From contig NW_006768765.1 in assembly GCF_000204055.1 (NCBI RefSeq), forward strand, positions 3,949,206 to 4,013,205: DNA of 64,000 nucleotides, given 5' to 3'. The translations under genes and the position numbers were made by a program. Positions 23,231-35,118 of the stretch are shown piece after piece. The notes under the pieces are model-generated. The model did not search any database. It saw only the letters and a program-made list of their open reading frames with translations, and had not been told where the DNA came from. The stretch comes from Melampsora larici-populina 98AG31. Lineage: Eukaryota > Basidiomycota > Pucciniomycetes > Pucciniales > Melampsoraceae. Position 1 is the first letter of the stretch, and every line of letters begins with the position of its first letter.

Positions 23231-24934
23231 TAGCCGTGTTCAAACCTAACCCGGTTGCCCAAAGACCCGGTACACCCAGTTGATTTTCACACTGGGTGTA
23301 CCGGGAACGTGGAAAGAATAAAATCGCTTCTCCACATCCCTCTCTTCACATTCGATCATGCCACCACGCCACGCAAACAGAACTAACAGAACACCGACGA
23401 GCCTCATCTTAACTCCAACACATCATCAGTGTCTCGTTCACATACAGCTATATCGTTCCAAACGCCAACACTCCACACAAATCTATCAGCGCTGGATCTA
23501 TTTAATAGCCTCACACCGGTATTGATCAACTCAGCCTCCCTCTCTCAAACCATCTTGATCCAATTGGGGCAGGCCTTGGAAAGGTCAGCCACAGCACACC
23601 TTTGGTTTCAACTTCACCTCAGGGTTTTCTTGCCTCTCGGTCACAGACCCCAGTTTGTAAGTCTCTCTCAAGTCCAACTGTGTTGTGGCAAAAACACGTA
23701 CTTGAAAATCAATTTCAATCCCTGTTGTTTTCAGGTAATTTGAATGGACCGTACTTATTGTCATGATTATTATTACTAGACAAAGTGGAAATATCAAATG
23801 AAGAAAGATTTTTAAGATGTGTAAACCATCGATGCATTATTAATCAAAACCCCAATTCCTAGCACCCCAACACCTTGTCAACCTTCAACTCATGTTTCAT
23901 AATTGGAATATGTATGTATAGTTAAATTGTTGTAAAGAAGTTGATAATTCTAAAATGAATCAATCATTTAAGTCGAACTTGAATCATTTCAAAAGAAAGA
24001 AAATTACTGTAATGTGTAAATCAGTATTTAAATCATTATTCCAAACAATGGATTCCTTGAAAATAGATAATTAAATAACTTGAAGTCTTGATAAAAGGTA
24101 AAACCTCATTGCCTGACTAAGTTCTTAAATTTGGTAAAACCAAACTTACTGAAATCAAGTCTAAATCATCATTATCTTTGTTTTCAAATTATAAGATGAT
24201 GATTTTGAGTTGATTCGGGTTTTGATGATCGATAGGTTGGTCAAATTTTGTCCATAATTTAACGGTGGATTTGGTAATCGATTTGTTCAGTTTTAGTTTA
24301 GTCGATGTTGAATTCGGACTAAATATGAAGTTATTTGAAAAGTTGAATATGAATATGATTACGACGAGGATGAGAATAATTTCTTTGATTGGAGTTGAAG
24401 TCGTTAAACTTGATATATCTAGAGAATATCCTATGTAGAGTGATTTTCAAATCATTCATAATGGTTAGTTTCTTCAGTTGAGATTGTTTGAATTGATTAA
24501 CTTACTTGACTGGATGATGGAATGAAGGTATCTGCTAACATCAAGTGAGAAGCCATCATAAGGAGGCAGTCTTGTTCACTTGTATCTTCATCTGAGTCGA
24601 GCTGATCAAGGTGATGACTGCTGCCAAGATCGTAGTGAAGTCGATGGGGATCTTGCGAGATTGTTGATAACTGTTGGCCAAGGACACTACTTGAAGTGCA
24701 AAGAAATACTTCAACCAGGCCAAGACGTCGGTACGAAGGGCGGAGTTTGGTATACGTGGTGATAGAGCATTAGCAGGTGGAGTTCGGCAGTGGTAATGCA
24801 GGTGAGTGGGTGATTCAAATCTGGGTCCATGAGGTCTCAAACTTGACTTCGTGACCGGGTATACCCACTACCGCCAAAAAATCAACTGGGTGTACCGGGT
24901 CTTTGGGCAACCGGGTTAGGTTTGAACACGGCTA
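23231..24934. mobile_element. Non-autonomous TIR element, 57-bp identical ends
   Basis: TAGCCGTGTTCAAACCTAAC at 23231 starts a 57-bp block (23231-23287) that is repeated exactly in inverted orientation at 24878-24934. TA is at both extremes and could be the target duplication. Inside, near each end, CCCGGTACACCCAGT pairs with ACTGGGTGTACCGGG (left, 23266-23305), so the left end also forms its own hairpin. The 1.7-kb interior has only short frames (for example around 23429-23743 and 24556-24840 minus) with no transposase motif, so the element is probably mobilised in trans. Superfamily not determined. Confidence 0.75.
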
Positions 24935-25173
24935 ATATACATTCTTACACGAAAAAAGAACTTGTTTATAAATTCCCCCCAAAAAAATAACACATCAAAA
25001 CATCAAAGAAATTTCTACAATCCATAAAACAAAACAAAACGTATATGTAAAAGGTCCAAATCCGCCAAAAAAAAAATAAACCTGAACATGATGTTTTTTT
25101 TAAAAAAAAAACACTAAAATCTCAAGTTATCAAAAGAAAATTGTAAAAAAACAATCCTTTTTCAAAAAAAACT
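24935..25173. other. 3' flank of RFC1
   Basis: A- and C-homopolymer-rich spacer between the TIR element and the RFC1 stop codon. Probably 3' UTR of RFC1. No gene seen. Confidence 0.4.
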
Positions 25174-28100
25174 TCATTTCTTTTTCCCTTTCCCTTTAGA
25201 AGCCCTAGAAGCAGCAGAAGTAGTCCTAGACGTGATTTTGCCCACAATCGGATTCCCACTCTTCGAAGCCGAAAGCTTTTTACTCTTAATCAATTTATCT
25301 TTACTAAGATCCATTAATGATGAATCTTCTTCATCATCATCTTCTTCAAAATCATCCTCGATCTAATCAAATCAAATTCCATTTCATCAGTCTTGGGTGG
25401 TAAGAAGAATTCATTGAAAAAAAAACTCACATCCATCACTCCTTCTATATCTGGAACAAAACTACCTTGAAGTTTTTTACTTGCTGGTAAGTTAACATTC
25501 TTATGAAACGGAATCGGATGTGACTCTTTATTATACCTAAGAAGAAAAAAAAAGAAATCCCCAATCAGAAAAAAAACATAACCCACTGAATCCAAAATTT
25601 CTCAACATGAAAACTCATTTCCACAAACTTTCTAGTAAAAGCCGATTTAGTAGCCGAAGGAATCGATTTCAAAACCTCTTCATATCCCACCCCAATAGCC
25701 ATCACTTCAACCAACCCATCCCACTCCTCTTTCGTCAAAAAATACTCATCCATCAACCTAATAACACCCTCAATCTGATCAGTTCCCATGGATCCAATCC
25801 TCAATGGATCCACCAAAAAGTTCATCAACAAAGGTAAATAAGTTAACAAGACTTCTTTTTTATCGGCTGAAATCTTCATTCTCATTCGGATTTGGATTTC
25901 TCCTAAGAATCGATTTAGTTTAGATTGAGTTGAGTTTTTTCCAAACCATGCTGGAAATCCTACACCCCCTCCACCTCCTTGGAATCCAGATGAACTTGAA
26001 GGGCCATGACAAAAGTAGGCTGGTCTGATACATGAAAAGATTCCATGGATCGGCATTAATGACCAATGTTGTTGTGGTCTGATCCGAACAAAGAAAAACA
26101 CACATCATCATCATCAGTATGATTTCTTCATACATTTCAATCATCTCATCATCACTTACCCATGAATCATTCGATCTACTAAATCTCCATCCGAAATCGA
26201 ATCAGCAGCTTGTGACAATAACTCCAACTTCTTCGCCGCCTTTTCCGGTCCCACACAATTCCTTGCCAAACCACATTCATGTTTAGTATAACCATCCTAT
26301 AAATCACCCAGATCACAAAGACTTCTTGAGATCAAATGATTTCGTTTTTTTTTTGGCAAGACGGAGGAATTCCAATTTGAGAAAGAGAAAATCGTTCACC
26401 TACTTGTACAAATAATGGTAACATATCATGATCTTGAAAATATAAATCACATTTATCCATAAAGCTCATCGAACAAGCTTGAGACCAAGTTTGAGGAGCA
26501 AACAATTTATGCACTAAAGACCAAGGTGAAACAATCGTATTCTTTTCATTCATCAATGCCCTACAGAATCCCATCCCGAAAAAAAAAACGAAAAAAACAC
26601 ACATCCAATGAACACAAAATTCATTTTGATTGATGATGTTGTAAATAGTTGGATCAGAAAAACTCACATCTTTCTAGCATCATCAAACTCCATCGGTTTA
26701 GAAGGACCTTCACCACTCTGTAATTTCCAAACCGACAACATATTAATGATTTGTCTAATATCAGACTGACTTCCCATGACCAGTTGATCAATAGCAATAG
26801 CCGGAACCTTTAATTTCTCTCTAAAAGCAATACACATGATCCTACTCCGAATCGCATTAGCATCAGGTCTTCTAAACACAAGTGAATGAGTCGTCGATTT
26901 TAATGGTTTCATCTTGGGGATTGACATATCATTGGCTATGGCTATGATTGGGATTTGGGTTTTACGTATCAAACTGTTTAAGGCTCCTACTCCTCCTCTG
27001 TCTCCTGCTGACATTCCATCTACTTCATCCATAATTAAAACTAATTTCTCGTTTTTAGGTTCTGATGACTAAAAAAAAAACGAAAAAGTGAATCCAAACC
27101 TCTAATTAGTCATCATCATCATCTAACTTGAGAAAATTTTTCTTTTTTACCTCTAAGAATCCACCTATCCCAACATTTCCAGTGATATCTTTACAACCCA
27201 CTTCCAAAAGTTTTTTACTTCTCGTATTACTTGCATTCATTTCAATCACATCATATCCTTCAAGTTTCGAAACCAAATGAGCCGTCGTAGTTTTCCCTAC
27301 GCCCGGTGGACCCGATAAAACAATACATCTATAAAGACCTAGACCATCTTTACCAGGTTTGGTAAACTTGGCTTTTCGATTCTTTGGCCTTTTGGGAAAA
27401 GAAACCATATCTCAGGGTTTGATTTCAATCGATTGAATGGTCTGGTCGGGTTTCAAGACTCAAAAAAAAGCCTACTCACCAATCTCTGAGCCAGGTTTGA
27501 AGTCTTTCCACTTGGGTTTTGTTACCACATAGTTCGTTTAATGCTTTAGGTGCGTATTTCATTGTCCACAATTGTCCGGCTAGATCTTGCTTAGCTTGAG
27601 CGATTTCACTAATCAAAAAGAAACCGAGTTAAAAGAAACGTTCGACGTGTGTTTGGTAGAGGTGGTATCGAAGCTTACGCTGTGCTTCCCTTCGTAGGTT
27701 CCATAGCCTTGGCAGCTTGCTTGATCTTCTTAATTTCATCTTGTTGCTTCTTGAGTACTTTAGGATCCACCTCACTTGCTCTGGATAATCAACGAATAAA
27801 GGTCCTAGAAGTTAGCTTCCCATCGACACCCAAGTTGCCAAACTCCAACCTACGAGCGTGTTCCGATCAATTCCAAAAACTCATCTTCCGTGAGGGTGGT
27901 GATCTTATGCTTAGCAATGACTTCTAACTTCTTGGCACCTGCATCTGAACCAAGCACTACATAGGTAGTTTTAGAAGATGGACTTGTGGTCACACGACTG
28001 ATCCAAAAAAAAAACATCCTCAATTTAGTCAACATGAGCGCGTTCTAGAGAAATGAAAAAAGTCTTACCCTCCATAACGTTTACAAAGTGTTTGAGCTTC

Positions 28101-29158
28101 TTCACGACTTAGTGAGTCTAATTCTCCAGTAAAGACAAATGTAAGACCAGCAAGACAATTGGGTTGTCCTTCTGGGATTTCCTTTGAGCCTGTGAAGATC
28201 AAACAAAAAGAGTCTTAGGAAATCTCGCAGCCTGCGAGCAGAATGGAATGTTGGAAATTCGTACCAGGAGCAGAGGGACCAGCGCGTTGTTGTCCAGGGA
28301 TCCATTTCGGCTTAGGTTTTGTAGGTTGGACTCCTGAGGTTTCTTTTGATGGTTCATCTTTATTTGGTTTGGGTTTTTTCGAAGACGGTGCTTTGGTAGC
28401 TTTCGAAAAAAAAATGAAAACATTCACCAGTTTTAGTAGCCAGAAAGAAGGTGTTAAGTGAAAAATACAAGGAAGTGGAAGATGATTTACCTTTGCTCTT
28501 TACTGGTACATCATCATCATCGTCATCATCATCGTCATCATCATCGTCATCATCAACAATAAAATCATCTTGTTTAGCCTTCCGTTTACGTTCAGTGGGT
28601 TTTGTTTCTTTGGGTATGACTTTTTCTTTTCCTTTTGAAGTAGAAGCAGGTTTAGATTTCACAGGTTTATCATCATCCGATTCACTAAGCTCCACACATA
28701 TTTTCCTTTTATTAGTAGTAGTAGTAGTAGTATTCGTACGTGAAAGAGAAGAAGATTCTTTAACGATCGATTTAAGTTCGGTTGTTTCTTTTTTTCGGGT
28801 GGAAGAACTAGTGGGTTTCATAGTTTTTGCTGGTGATTTTTTTTGAGGTGTGGTTGATTTGGTTGTGATGGGTTTAAAAGTAGAAGTCTTGTTGGTTTCT
28901 TTTGGTTTAGGATTCGTACTAGTTGACTGAAAGATCATATATCAAATCAAATCATCAGTTCTTCTATCAAATTTAAGAAAGATGAAAGATCAAGACTGAC
29001 TTTTGGATCGGTTGTAGATTTTGAAGGATCGTTGGATTTGGTTCCAAAGAAAGACCTGTTGTGGAAGAATAATAAGGTTAGTGGATTGAGTTTTGCGGAT
29101 TATGCTGAGCTTTGAATTTGAAGAAGAAGAGTGGGTTAATGAACCTGATGTCACTCAT
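25174..29158 (-). CDS. RFC1: Replication factor C subunit 1 (clamp loader large subunit)
   Basis: Nuclear DNA-replication protein that loads PCNA. About 13-15 exons; the first are 29158..29145, 29055..29001, 28926..28491, 28399..28265 and 28189..28069, and the start reads MSDIR-SFFGTK, typical of RFC1. A Lys/Ser/Thr-rich N-terminal region with a 15-Asp run follows. The BRCT domain (about 28150-27850) has CLAGLTFVFTGELDSLSREE and TTYVVLGSDAGAKKLE. The AAA+ core has IVLSGPPGVGKTTTAH (Walker A), IMDEVDGMSAGDRGG (Walker B) and sensor-type IPIIAIANDM. The RFC1 C-terminal domain has WSLMPIHGIFS and YEEVLKSIPSATKSAFTRK-YNKESHPI. It ends in an acidic patch and a Lys/Ser-rich tail to the TGA at 25174-25176. 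The exon that joins LRDW to PKNRKAKF uses the acceptor at about 27382. Confidence 0.95.
28506..28560 (-). repeat. Asp-encoding trinucleotide repeat in RFC1
   Basis: A (CATCATCGT)n-type tract encodes a run of about 15 aspartates between IVD and VPVKSKGK. It is a likely length-variable microsatellite inside the coding sequence. Confidence 0.85.
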
Positions 29159-31582
29159 GTTTGCTGGTTTTGTGAAAATTGAAAATGTTGAGTGGTCTGA
29201 CTCTGATCCAAGAATCGCGTTGGACGGTTTCTCTTCACGGTCTCGCGACTTCACAGGGCCTAGATCTTATTGACATGTCACACCGGATGTCACTTCCCCG
29301 ATTCAACATTGAAAGTTGGAAAAACTATCTTACAGTCCCTTGGAAAGGATGAACTCAGGGGTGACCAAGCAACTTTATCACATAGCCACCCTCATGGCAC
29401 AATTCCTTCCCCCCAAAAAGGTTATCAAGGATAACAATCATGGTACTACATATTGAGCCAATGGTACCATGATTTTTATCCTTGGTTGCTAAGTTGACCA
29501 ATGTGGGGTCACACTGCCTCTTGTGGCAGTGATAGCAGTACAAGAGCTACATATTCAGTACTTGCAGAGGTATAAGCTGTAAGTATAGTGATTCTCTCAA
29601 AGGTCTCTAGAGACTTTCCTCTCTGAGAAGCTCCAATGATTATTGGAAACTACACAGATCTATACTGATGAACTTCTCCAAGGGTTGGAAAGGGATGAAA
29701 ATTTCAGAGTGTTTACCATCTCTTGCACCTGGACAAGTTTGGCAACTTCCCCATCAGATCATTTGGAATTTTCTACTGGTTTGTGTTGAAATCTTGACTG
29801 ACTTCTTGTAGGATATGAACATAATCACTGCAAAGTAATGGCAAGATTGAACAAATTTATGGTTGTATCCCCAATGAAGATCCCTTTGAATGTCATCCAA
29901 ATTGATGAGTTTATTGAAGAATTTAGACAACCTCTTGATATATGGAAATCACAGTGTACCTGGCTCACTTGTCTTGTTCACTTCAATCACTTGAGCAGGG
30001 CAATCATATAAGGCAATCAAGGAGAACATTCTAGATTTTGTTCCAGTGCTGGAACAAATTTGACAGTCAGATCCTGATCTACCCAAAATTGTTTGAAGTG
30101 GACAAACTCTGGAAGAGCCAGTCTTTTAGTGTCAGAGCTTTGATACTCTTAGGGTGGCAGAACTTTTCAACTCATCACCATCTTTATGTTCTCTGGACTT
30201 ATTGGATTCAATGTGGTTATTGAAACAAGATACCTCTGCTATTTTCAAAACATACTTTACAACATAGTTTTGATTCTTTCAAAATTAAGATGGAATGAGC
30301 AAACTTTAATGACTAATCAGAGGTTTCTTCTTGAAAAGGCACACAGTCACATAAATACATCCCAAATGATGGGGAATCAGGACCCTGATATGCCACTATA
30401 GAGGGTAGTGATTTAAAGGTATGACTCTTGAGCTCCCACAGAATTACACCTCATGGGATTATGCCCTTTCTCCCTTAGATTTTGCCAGTTTCTATCCATT
30501 TCCAAGTTGCTAACGGTTTGATACAGCTAATTTGTAAGACCAAACTTGTCTTAGAGCTATGGCTAAATCCAGGGACAAGTTTCCACAGAAGCTCAAAAGC
30601 CATATTTTAGATCACTACAGTACCCTTGATGAGGGCATACAAATATCAAACCAGCAAAATTGTGAGGGGTCAACATTTGCATCTCTAGCAAAATCACTTT
30701 GACCCCAATTAAAAAAGGGGAAATTGTCAAAAGTTAATCAAAAAATCTTATTGAGTCCCAGTTCAGAAGCTGCTCAATCCTTGCACAAACTTCTGTGAAC
30801 TAAATGCTACAAATTGAGTTACTGGAAATGTTATGCAGATGAACCAGTCATACATATAGGGTAATCCTTCACACTTGTGTTAAGCTGGGGGGATATTTAG
30901 ATGCACCAGTGAAACTAATGACACTTGTGTGCATCCGAGTATGTACTCGTCTATCCATTCAGACAACATTGCCTGCTTTCTAACGTCTTGCCGGGGGGAG
31001 CATGTCTGTGTATACCCATGCAAATGGGACGTACTCAGGTCACATTTGCCGCAAGCGAGCGCGTGGCTGAGTAAGCAAGGCGCTAGGGCTCGTTTCTGCT
31101 TTTACACGGATTTATCAGGTGGTTTGTAACTGTTTGTAAATCGTGATGGCTAACAGCGGAAGTACGAACGTATTGCAAGCATAAAAAAATGTGTGTACAA
31201 CCTAAATGTTTGGTTATTCACAAGTACGCTGCGTCTCCGTCATCGAGATATCCGTGTGTTCTGTGTTTTGTGCAGCCTTTGATAGCTTGAGTATCATAGA
31301 ACAATTCATTAGAAGATCATCACCGTAATTCATGCTGGTCATATCCGGCCTTGCGCCTGATCACTTTCAGATGCCATCGATTCGCAAAATGTCGGGTCAT
31401 CAAATCGTCGAATTAGCAGGATTAGCAGGATGATCAGGCTGCTAGAGAGAAGCATCCGACCACATCTACCGCCAATAGGGTAGCATACTATATAAGCGGT
31501 CAAAGTAGCCACATGAAGTTCGAGCCATTCAACCCACTCTCTACCACTTCACACCCACATCCGATTATTTGCCTCTTTAGCT
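29159..31582. other. 2.4-kb region without recognised gene
   Basis: Between RFC1 and the NTF2-like gene. Only short frames are present on both strands and none resembles a known family. A purine-rich GTTAAGCTGGGGGGATA at about 30882-30898 looks like a retrotransposon polypurine tract but is not followed by a TG-type LTR start. The GC-richer stretch 30930-31100 differs in composition from its surroundings. Possibly remains of an old retroelement plus the promoter of the next gene. Confidence 0.4.
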
Positions 31583-32522
31583 ATGGAGAACCCAGTTACC
31601 GATGTCAGTTTTGTCTATGGCCATATTCTTCATCATCATAGCTTCAGGATGATACACTGATACGCTAGAATCAACACCTTGGTAATAGGTCGAAAATGTC
31701 ATTAGATCCTTGACTGAGCCTAACAAAGCGTCTACCATGGGTATGAATGTCGAGAAGTCAGTTTTCTAAGCCCTATTCTAAACATCGCGATCATTCTGAA
31801 TGATATCGGACATCTATACCTTGTGGAGAAAATAGATACTTTACCGAGGATGCGGTGTTATATCACCCCTTTTTCAGGGTCACAGGCCGAGGGGGCATCA
31901 AGGGGATCTACAAGACACTGTAAGTTTCTCACCTTGCATCGATCTCAGTCATCAATATCATATCGTCAGCGATTTGACCGTGTTGTCTTACTCTATTCTA
32001 CTCACAGTCGAATGGGAACAATTGACCAGAAAATTGAGTTTCACGCCGTGATGTTCAACGAAGATAAAACTCAAGTTACTGTCGGTATGTATGCTTCCTC
32101 TATTTCAACGGTTTTTATGGCCTTGTATACTAACCTGTTAAACGCTCAACTGATTCCCTAGATTTAACTGAACACATGAATGCTCGAGGTGTTCCGCAAC
32201 AATCAGGACGTGTAGGACTTCGCTTGATTGTCCGTTTACACCTTATCCATGACACTGATGGAAAATATAGAGTTACTAAGTGAGTATTGGAAATGATACC
32301 AAACACAATCTGAGATGCCTTGGCCTCATGCAAACCAATTGTTTTGATTTGATATTTATCACACGCAGACAAGAGGACAACTTTTCATCTGACTCAGCAG
32401 CGATTGGCCTACCTGTTATGCCAGGATTGTCCTCCATGGTAAGAGTGATGAAAATGCTCTCTGGGTTGTATATCGGCGGTTTAGGAAACTTTTTTCTTTC
32501 TAGAGGATGGTTCGGTCAATGA
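31583..32522 (+). CDS. NTF2/SnoaL-like small protein
   Basis: Model join(31583..31603, 31689..31756, 31836..31919, 32008..32084, 32162..32279, 32369..32522), 173 residues, every phase closing. The joined sequence MENPVTD-VENVIRSL...YFTEDAVLYHPFFRVTGR-GGIKGIYKTL-RMGTIDQKIEFHA has the NTF2-like/SnoaL pattern (helix, YF.EDA...HPFF.V.G...I...Y, then beta strands KIEFHAVMF, GLRLIVRLHLIH, YRVTKQEDNF) and ends FFLSRGWFGQ. Such fungal proteins are small cone-fold binding proteins or isomerase-like; substrate is unknown. The family assignment is from pattern memory. The intron-rich model was deduced by hand. Confidence 0.6.
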
Positions 32523-32861
32523 TGTTCTTCTTTTGAGAACTAGATCTTGCTCTTGTCTTTGCTCTTGTTTTCACATCATTCGTTTACTTATCTAGGTCGT
32601 GTATCTGTTTATATTATTTAAAGAGGGTTTTCCTTTTTTTGCAATTACTGTCTTTTGAAACTGCTAGCTTGACCAAACTTAACTAAGTCCTATGGGATGG
32701 ACCTAACCAGCTTGACTCAATTTATTGATGAATGATTCTATTTGAGAAGTGTCATGTAAACAAGGGCTGGTCTGTATGAATCTTCAACACCTCAATCTTT
32801 GATCTTTGATTCAAATCCATTCAAACCATCGATTGTTGTTTTTTCAATCAGTAGTTTTTTA
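32523..32861. other. Spacer before Tc1 element
   Basis: AT-rich 3' flank of the NTF2-like gene up to the TA dinucleotide at the Tc1 element's left end. No gene seen. Confidence 0.4.
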
Positions 32862-32933
32862 TTACTTTTTCTAAAATGAATGGCACCCCTGGCCCGAGAA
32901 AAAAAAAGTTTCCAGTTGCCGCAGTTGCCGCAG
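32862..32933 (+). repeat. Tc1 element left terminal inverted repeat
   Basis: 72 bp, identical to the reverse complement of 36929-37000. It contains GGCACCCCTGGCCCGAGA and a direct double motif GTTGCCGCA at the inner edge, a possible transposase-binding repeat. Confidence 0.9.
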
Positions 32934-33040
32934 CCAGTGCTGTAGACCAACTGATGCATTCAGATCAGCTAGCTGACGCGGCCTGCTCATGAGCACTGTA
33001 ATGTGCAATCCCTCACCGATCTTCCTCAGTCTCACCTGCG

Positions 33041-34298
33041 ATGGGCTTTCAACGTTATTCAGCAGATGTCAAAGTTCTTGCCGTTCGTTGGCGACTAGAA
33101 GGTGAATCTTGCTCCACAATCCGCCAGCGCCTTCGACGGGCTATCTCAAAACGCTCATTCAGCCGATGGACACAGCTTTATCATCGCACTCGAGCAGTAA
33201 TCCGGGACCCTGCTGAGTATGAGAAACGCGGTCGAAAGCGGTTTCTGAATCGAGCGGACCGTCAGTTCATGGAAACTCTAGTCCAAGAACAACCATCCTT
33301 GTTCTTGGACGAGATCCGTGAACAGCTCTATGACGAGCATGGCAAAATGCCTTCAATCAGTACGACTCATCTAGAACTTCAAAATCGTCTGTTCATCAGT
33401 TTGAAGAAAGCTCAAGTAAGCAATGTTCGAAAGAGCTTGGTAGCAAAATATCAATGGATCGATAAAATGATGGGCTTTCCAGCCAACTTTTTGGTATTCA
33501 CCGGTGAGGAGCTTTTTGTGTTCTCAATTTTCTCGCACTTTCTCAATGACTTGACACTCTCTGATTGTTTCACTTCACTATTGGACAGATGAGAGTGCCA
33601 TATGTGGACGTGATCTCCTTCGCATCCGTCAGCGAGCCAAACTTGGTGCTCGAACGACTCGCAAAGTACCAAGACTCCATCGGGGTAGGTATTCTGTCCT
33701 CCCAGCAATTGGTTACCACGACCTCCTGGCTCTCTCTGTGCTGGACGGTCCGGTCAATCAAAAGCGCTTTGAAGCCTTCCTAAAATACAAACTTGTACGT
33801 ATGTAGATTCTTTGGATGATCTTTTTGATGACATTACTGATTCCCAAAGTAATTCATTAGCTACCCCGAATGAATCGCTACCCTGGCCCTAACAGTGTCC
33901 TGGTTCTGGACAACGCATCTATTCATCATGGAGGACAAATTGCTGCTCTTTGTCAACAAAAAGGTACGTTGTTTTTCTTATTCAGCTTTGAATAGCTTGA
34001 TTGTCTCCAATATCAGTGACTAATCTACACCTGCTCTGCAGGTATCCTTCTGCGATACCTACCTGCTTATTGCCCCGAACTGAATCCGATTGAGCTAGGG
34101 TTTTGTTGCTTGAAGACCAAACTGCGAAGGACTCAGGCGTTGACGGTCACTATCGATCCTGTGAAAACAATTGAAAGAGTAGCTGACGATCTTTTTGTAG
34201 ACAAACTATTAGAGCCAATTTATCACCGATGTGGCTATACCATGACTGATGACGAGGATGGTGATGTGGATGATGAGAATCTGGATCTTGACTTTTGA
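33041..34298 (+). CDS. Tc1/IS630-type transposase, DD34E, intact
   Basis: Model join(33041..33503, 33589..33794, 33861..33963, 34042..34298), 342 residues. N-terminal helix-turn-helix: YSADVKVLAVRWRLEGESCSTIRQRL...SFSRWTQLYHRT, then the second HTH-like part around RADRQFMETLVQEQPSLFLDEIREQL. The DDE_3 catalytic residues are D in FTDESAICG, D in VLVLDNASIHHGG, and E in PELNPIELGF. Exactly 34 residues separate the second D and the E, the Tc1 signature. The length matches the family (about 340). All introns are GT-AG and all phases close, and no stop or frameshift is present. It cuts and pastes the element at TA sites. Confidence 0.9.
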
Positions 34299-34490
34299 TA
34301 TCTGTATTTTCTCATCTCATGTCCGATGTCTTTTCTTTCTACCCGCTTATTTGACAAGTTTTGATCAAGTTATTTTAAAAAATGATAGTTGTTTTTTGGT
34401 TTCCTAATCCTGACCAAGTGTTTTAAGACAAGAAGGCAGAGTCAATTGATTCACTATTGAAATGAAATATTGGGTTTTTAAGTTGATCAA

Positions 34491-34875
34491 GTTTTTGAGT
34501 TGATCAAGTTGCAAAGCAAGTATTCAAGAAGTGACCAATCAAGATTCTTCATCTCATCTTGATCGGTCACTTTAGTTTTTAAGTCGATCAAGTTGCAAAG
34601 CAACTTTTTAAGAAGTGACCAATCGAGATTCTTCATCTCATCTTGATCGGTCACTTTTTATCTCGAGCGGTCACGGTCACTTTAGTTTTTAAGTCGATCA
34701 AGTTGCAAAGCAACTTTTTAAGAAGTGACCAATCGAGATTCTTCATCTCATCTTGATCGGTCACTTTTTATCTCGAGCGGTCACGGTCACTTTAGTTTTT
34801 AAGTTGATCAAGTTGCAAAGCAACTTTTTAAGAAGTGACCAATCAAGATCACTTTTTATCTTGATTGGTCACTTT
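34491..34875. repeat. 110-bp tandem repeats between convergent Tc1 genes
   Basis: Two adjacent 110-bp units (34571-34680 and 34681-34790) are identical, flanked by a degenerate copy on the left (from about 34491) and a partial one on the right (34791-34875). Each unit contains GAAGTGACCAATCGAGAT and, downstream, ATCTTGATCGGTCACTTTTT, which pair as an inverted repeat, plus AGTTGCAAAGCAACTTTTTA, itself a small palindrome. The tract lies between the 3' ends of the two convergent genes. Confidence 0.9.
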
Positions 34876-35118
34876 GATGATCGATAATTCAACCTTTCTA
34901 TCTTGGTCAATCTGACTCAGATAGGTTACTATGGCTAACACAGCATTTTTCATTACAAGAAACCAACTCAAACCAAATTTAGGAGGAAGGATCTTTGAAC
35001 AATATATGTACAAAGGGGTGGTGATTGAGACATTGGCGCTCACAACAAATCATAAGATATGTAGTAAAATAATCAAATTTGAAAAAGATCAGAATGGTTC
35101 CTTTGATCAATCTGGTAA

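Noticed and set aside
28451..28846. Ser-run plus-strand frame opposite RFC1
   Set aside because: Antisense of the Asp run and Lys/Ser region of RFC1; no independent evidence.
30882..30898. GGGGGG-containing purine tract as a retrotransposon polypurine tract
   Set aside because: No LTR-like TG start follows and no pol sequence is adjacent, so a retroelement could not be supported.
31823..32161. 112-residue frame MEKIDTLPRMRCYITPFSG as the gene start
   Set aside because: Another frame over the same bases gives YFTEDAVLYHPFFRVTGR, which fits the NTF2-like family and splices in phase to the rest.
34491..34875. CRISPR-like array
   Set aside because: Units are directly adjacent without unique spacers, and the genome is eukaryotic; this is a minisatellite.
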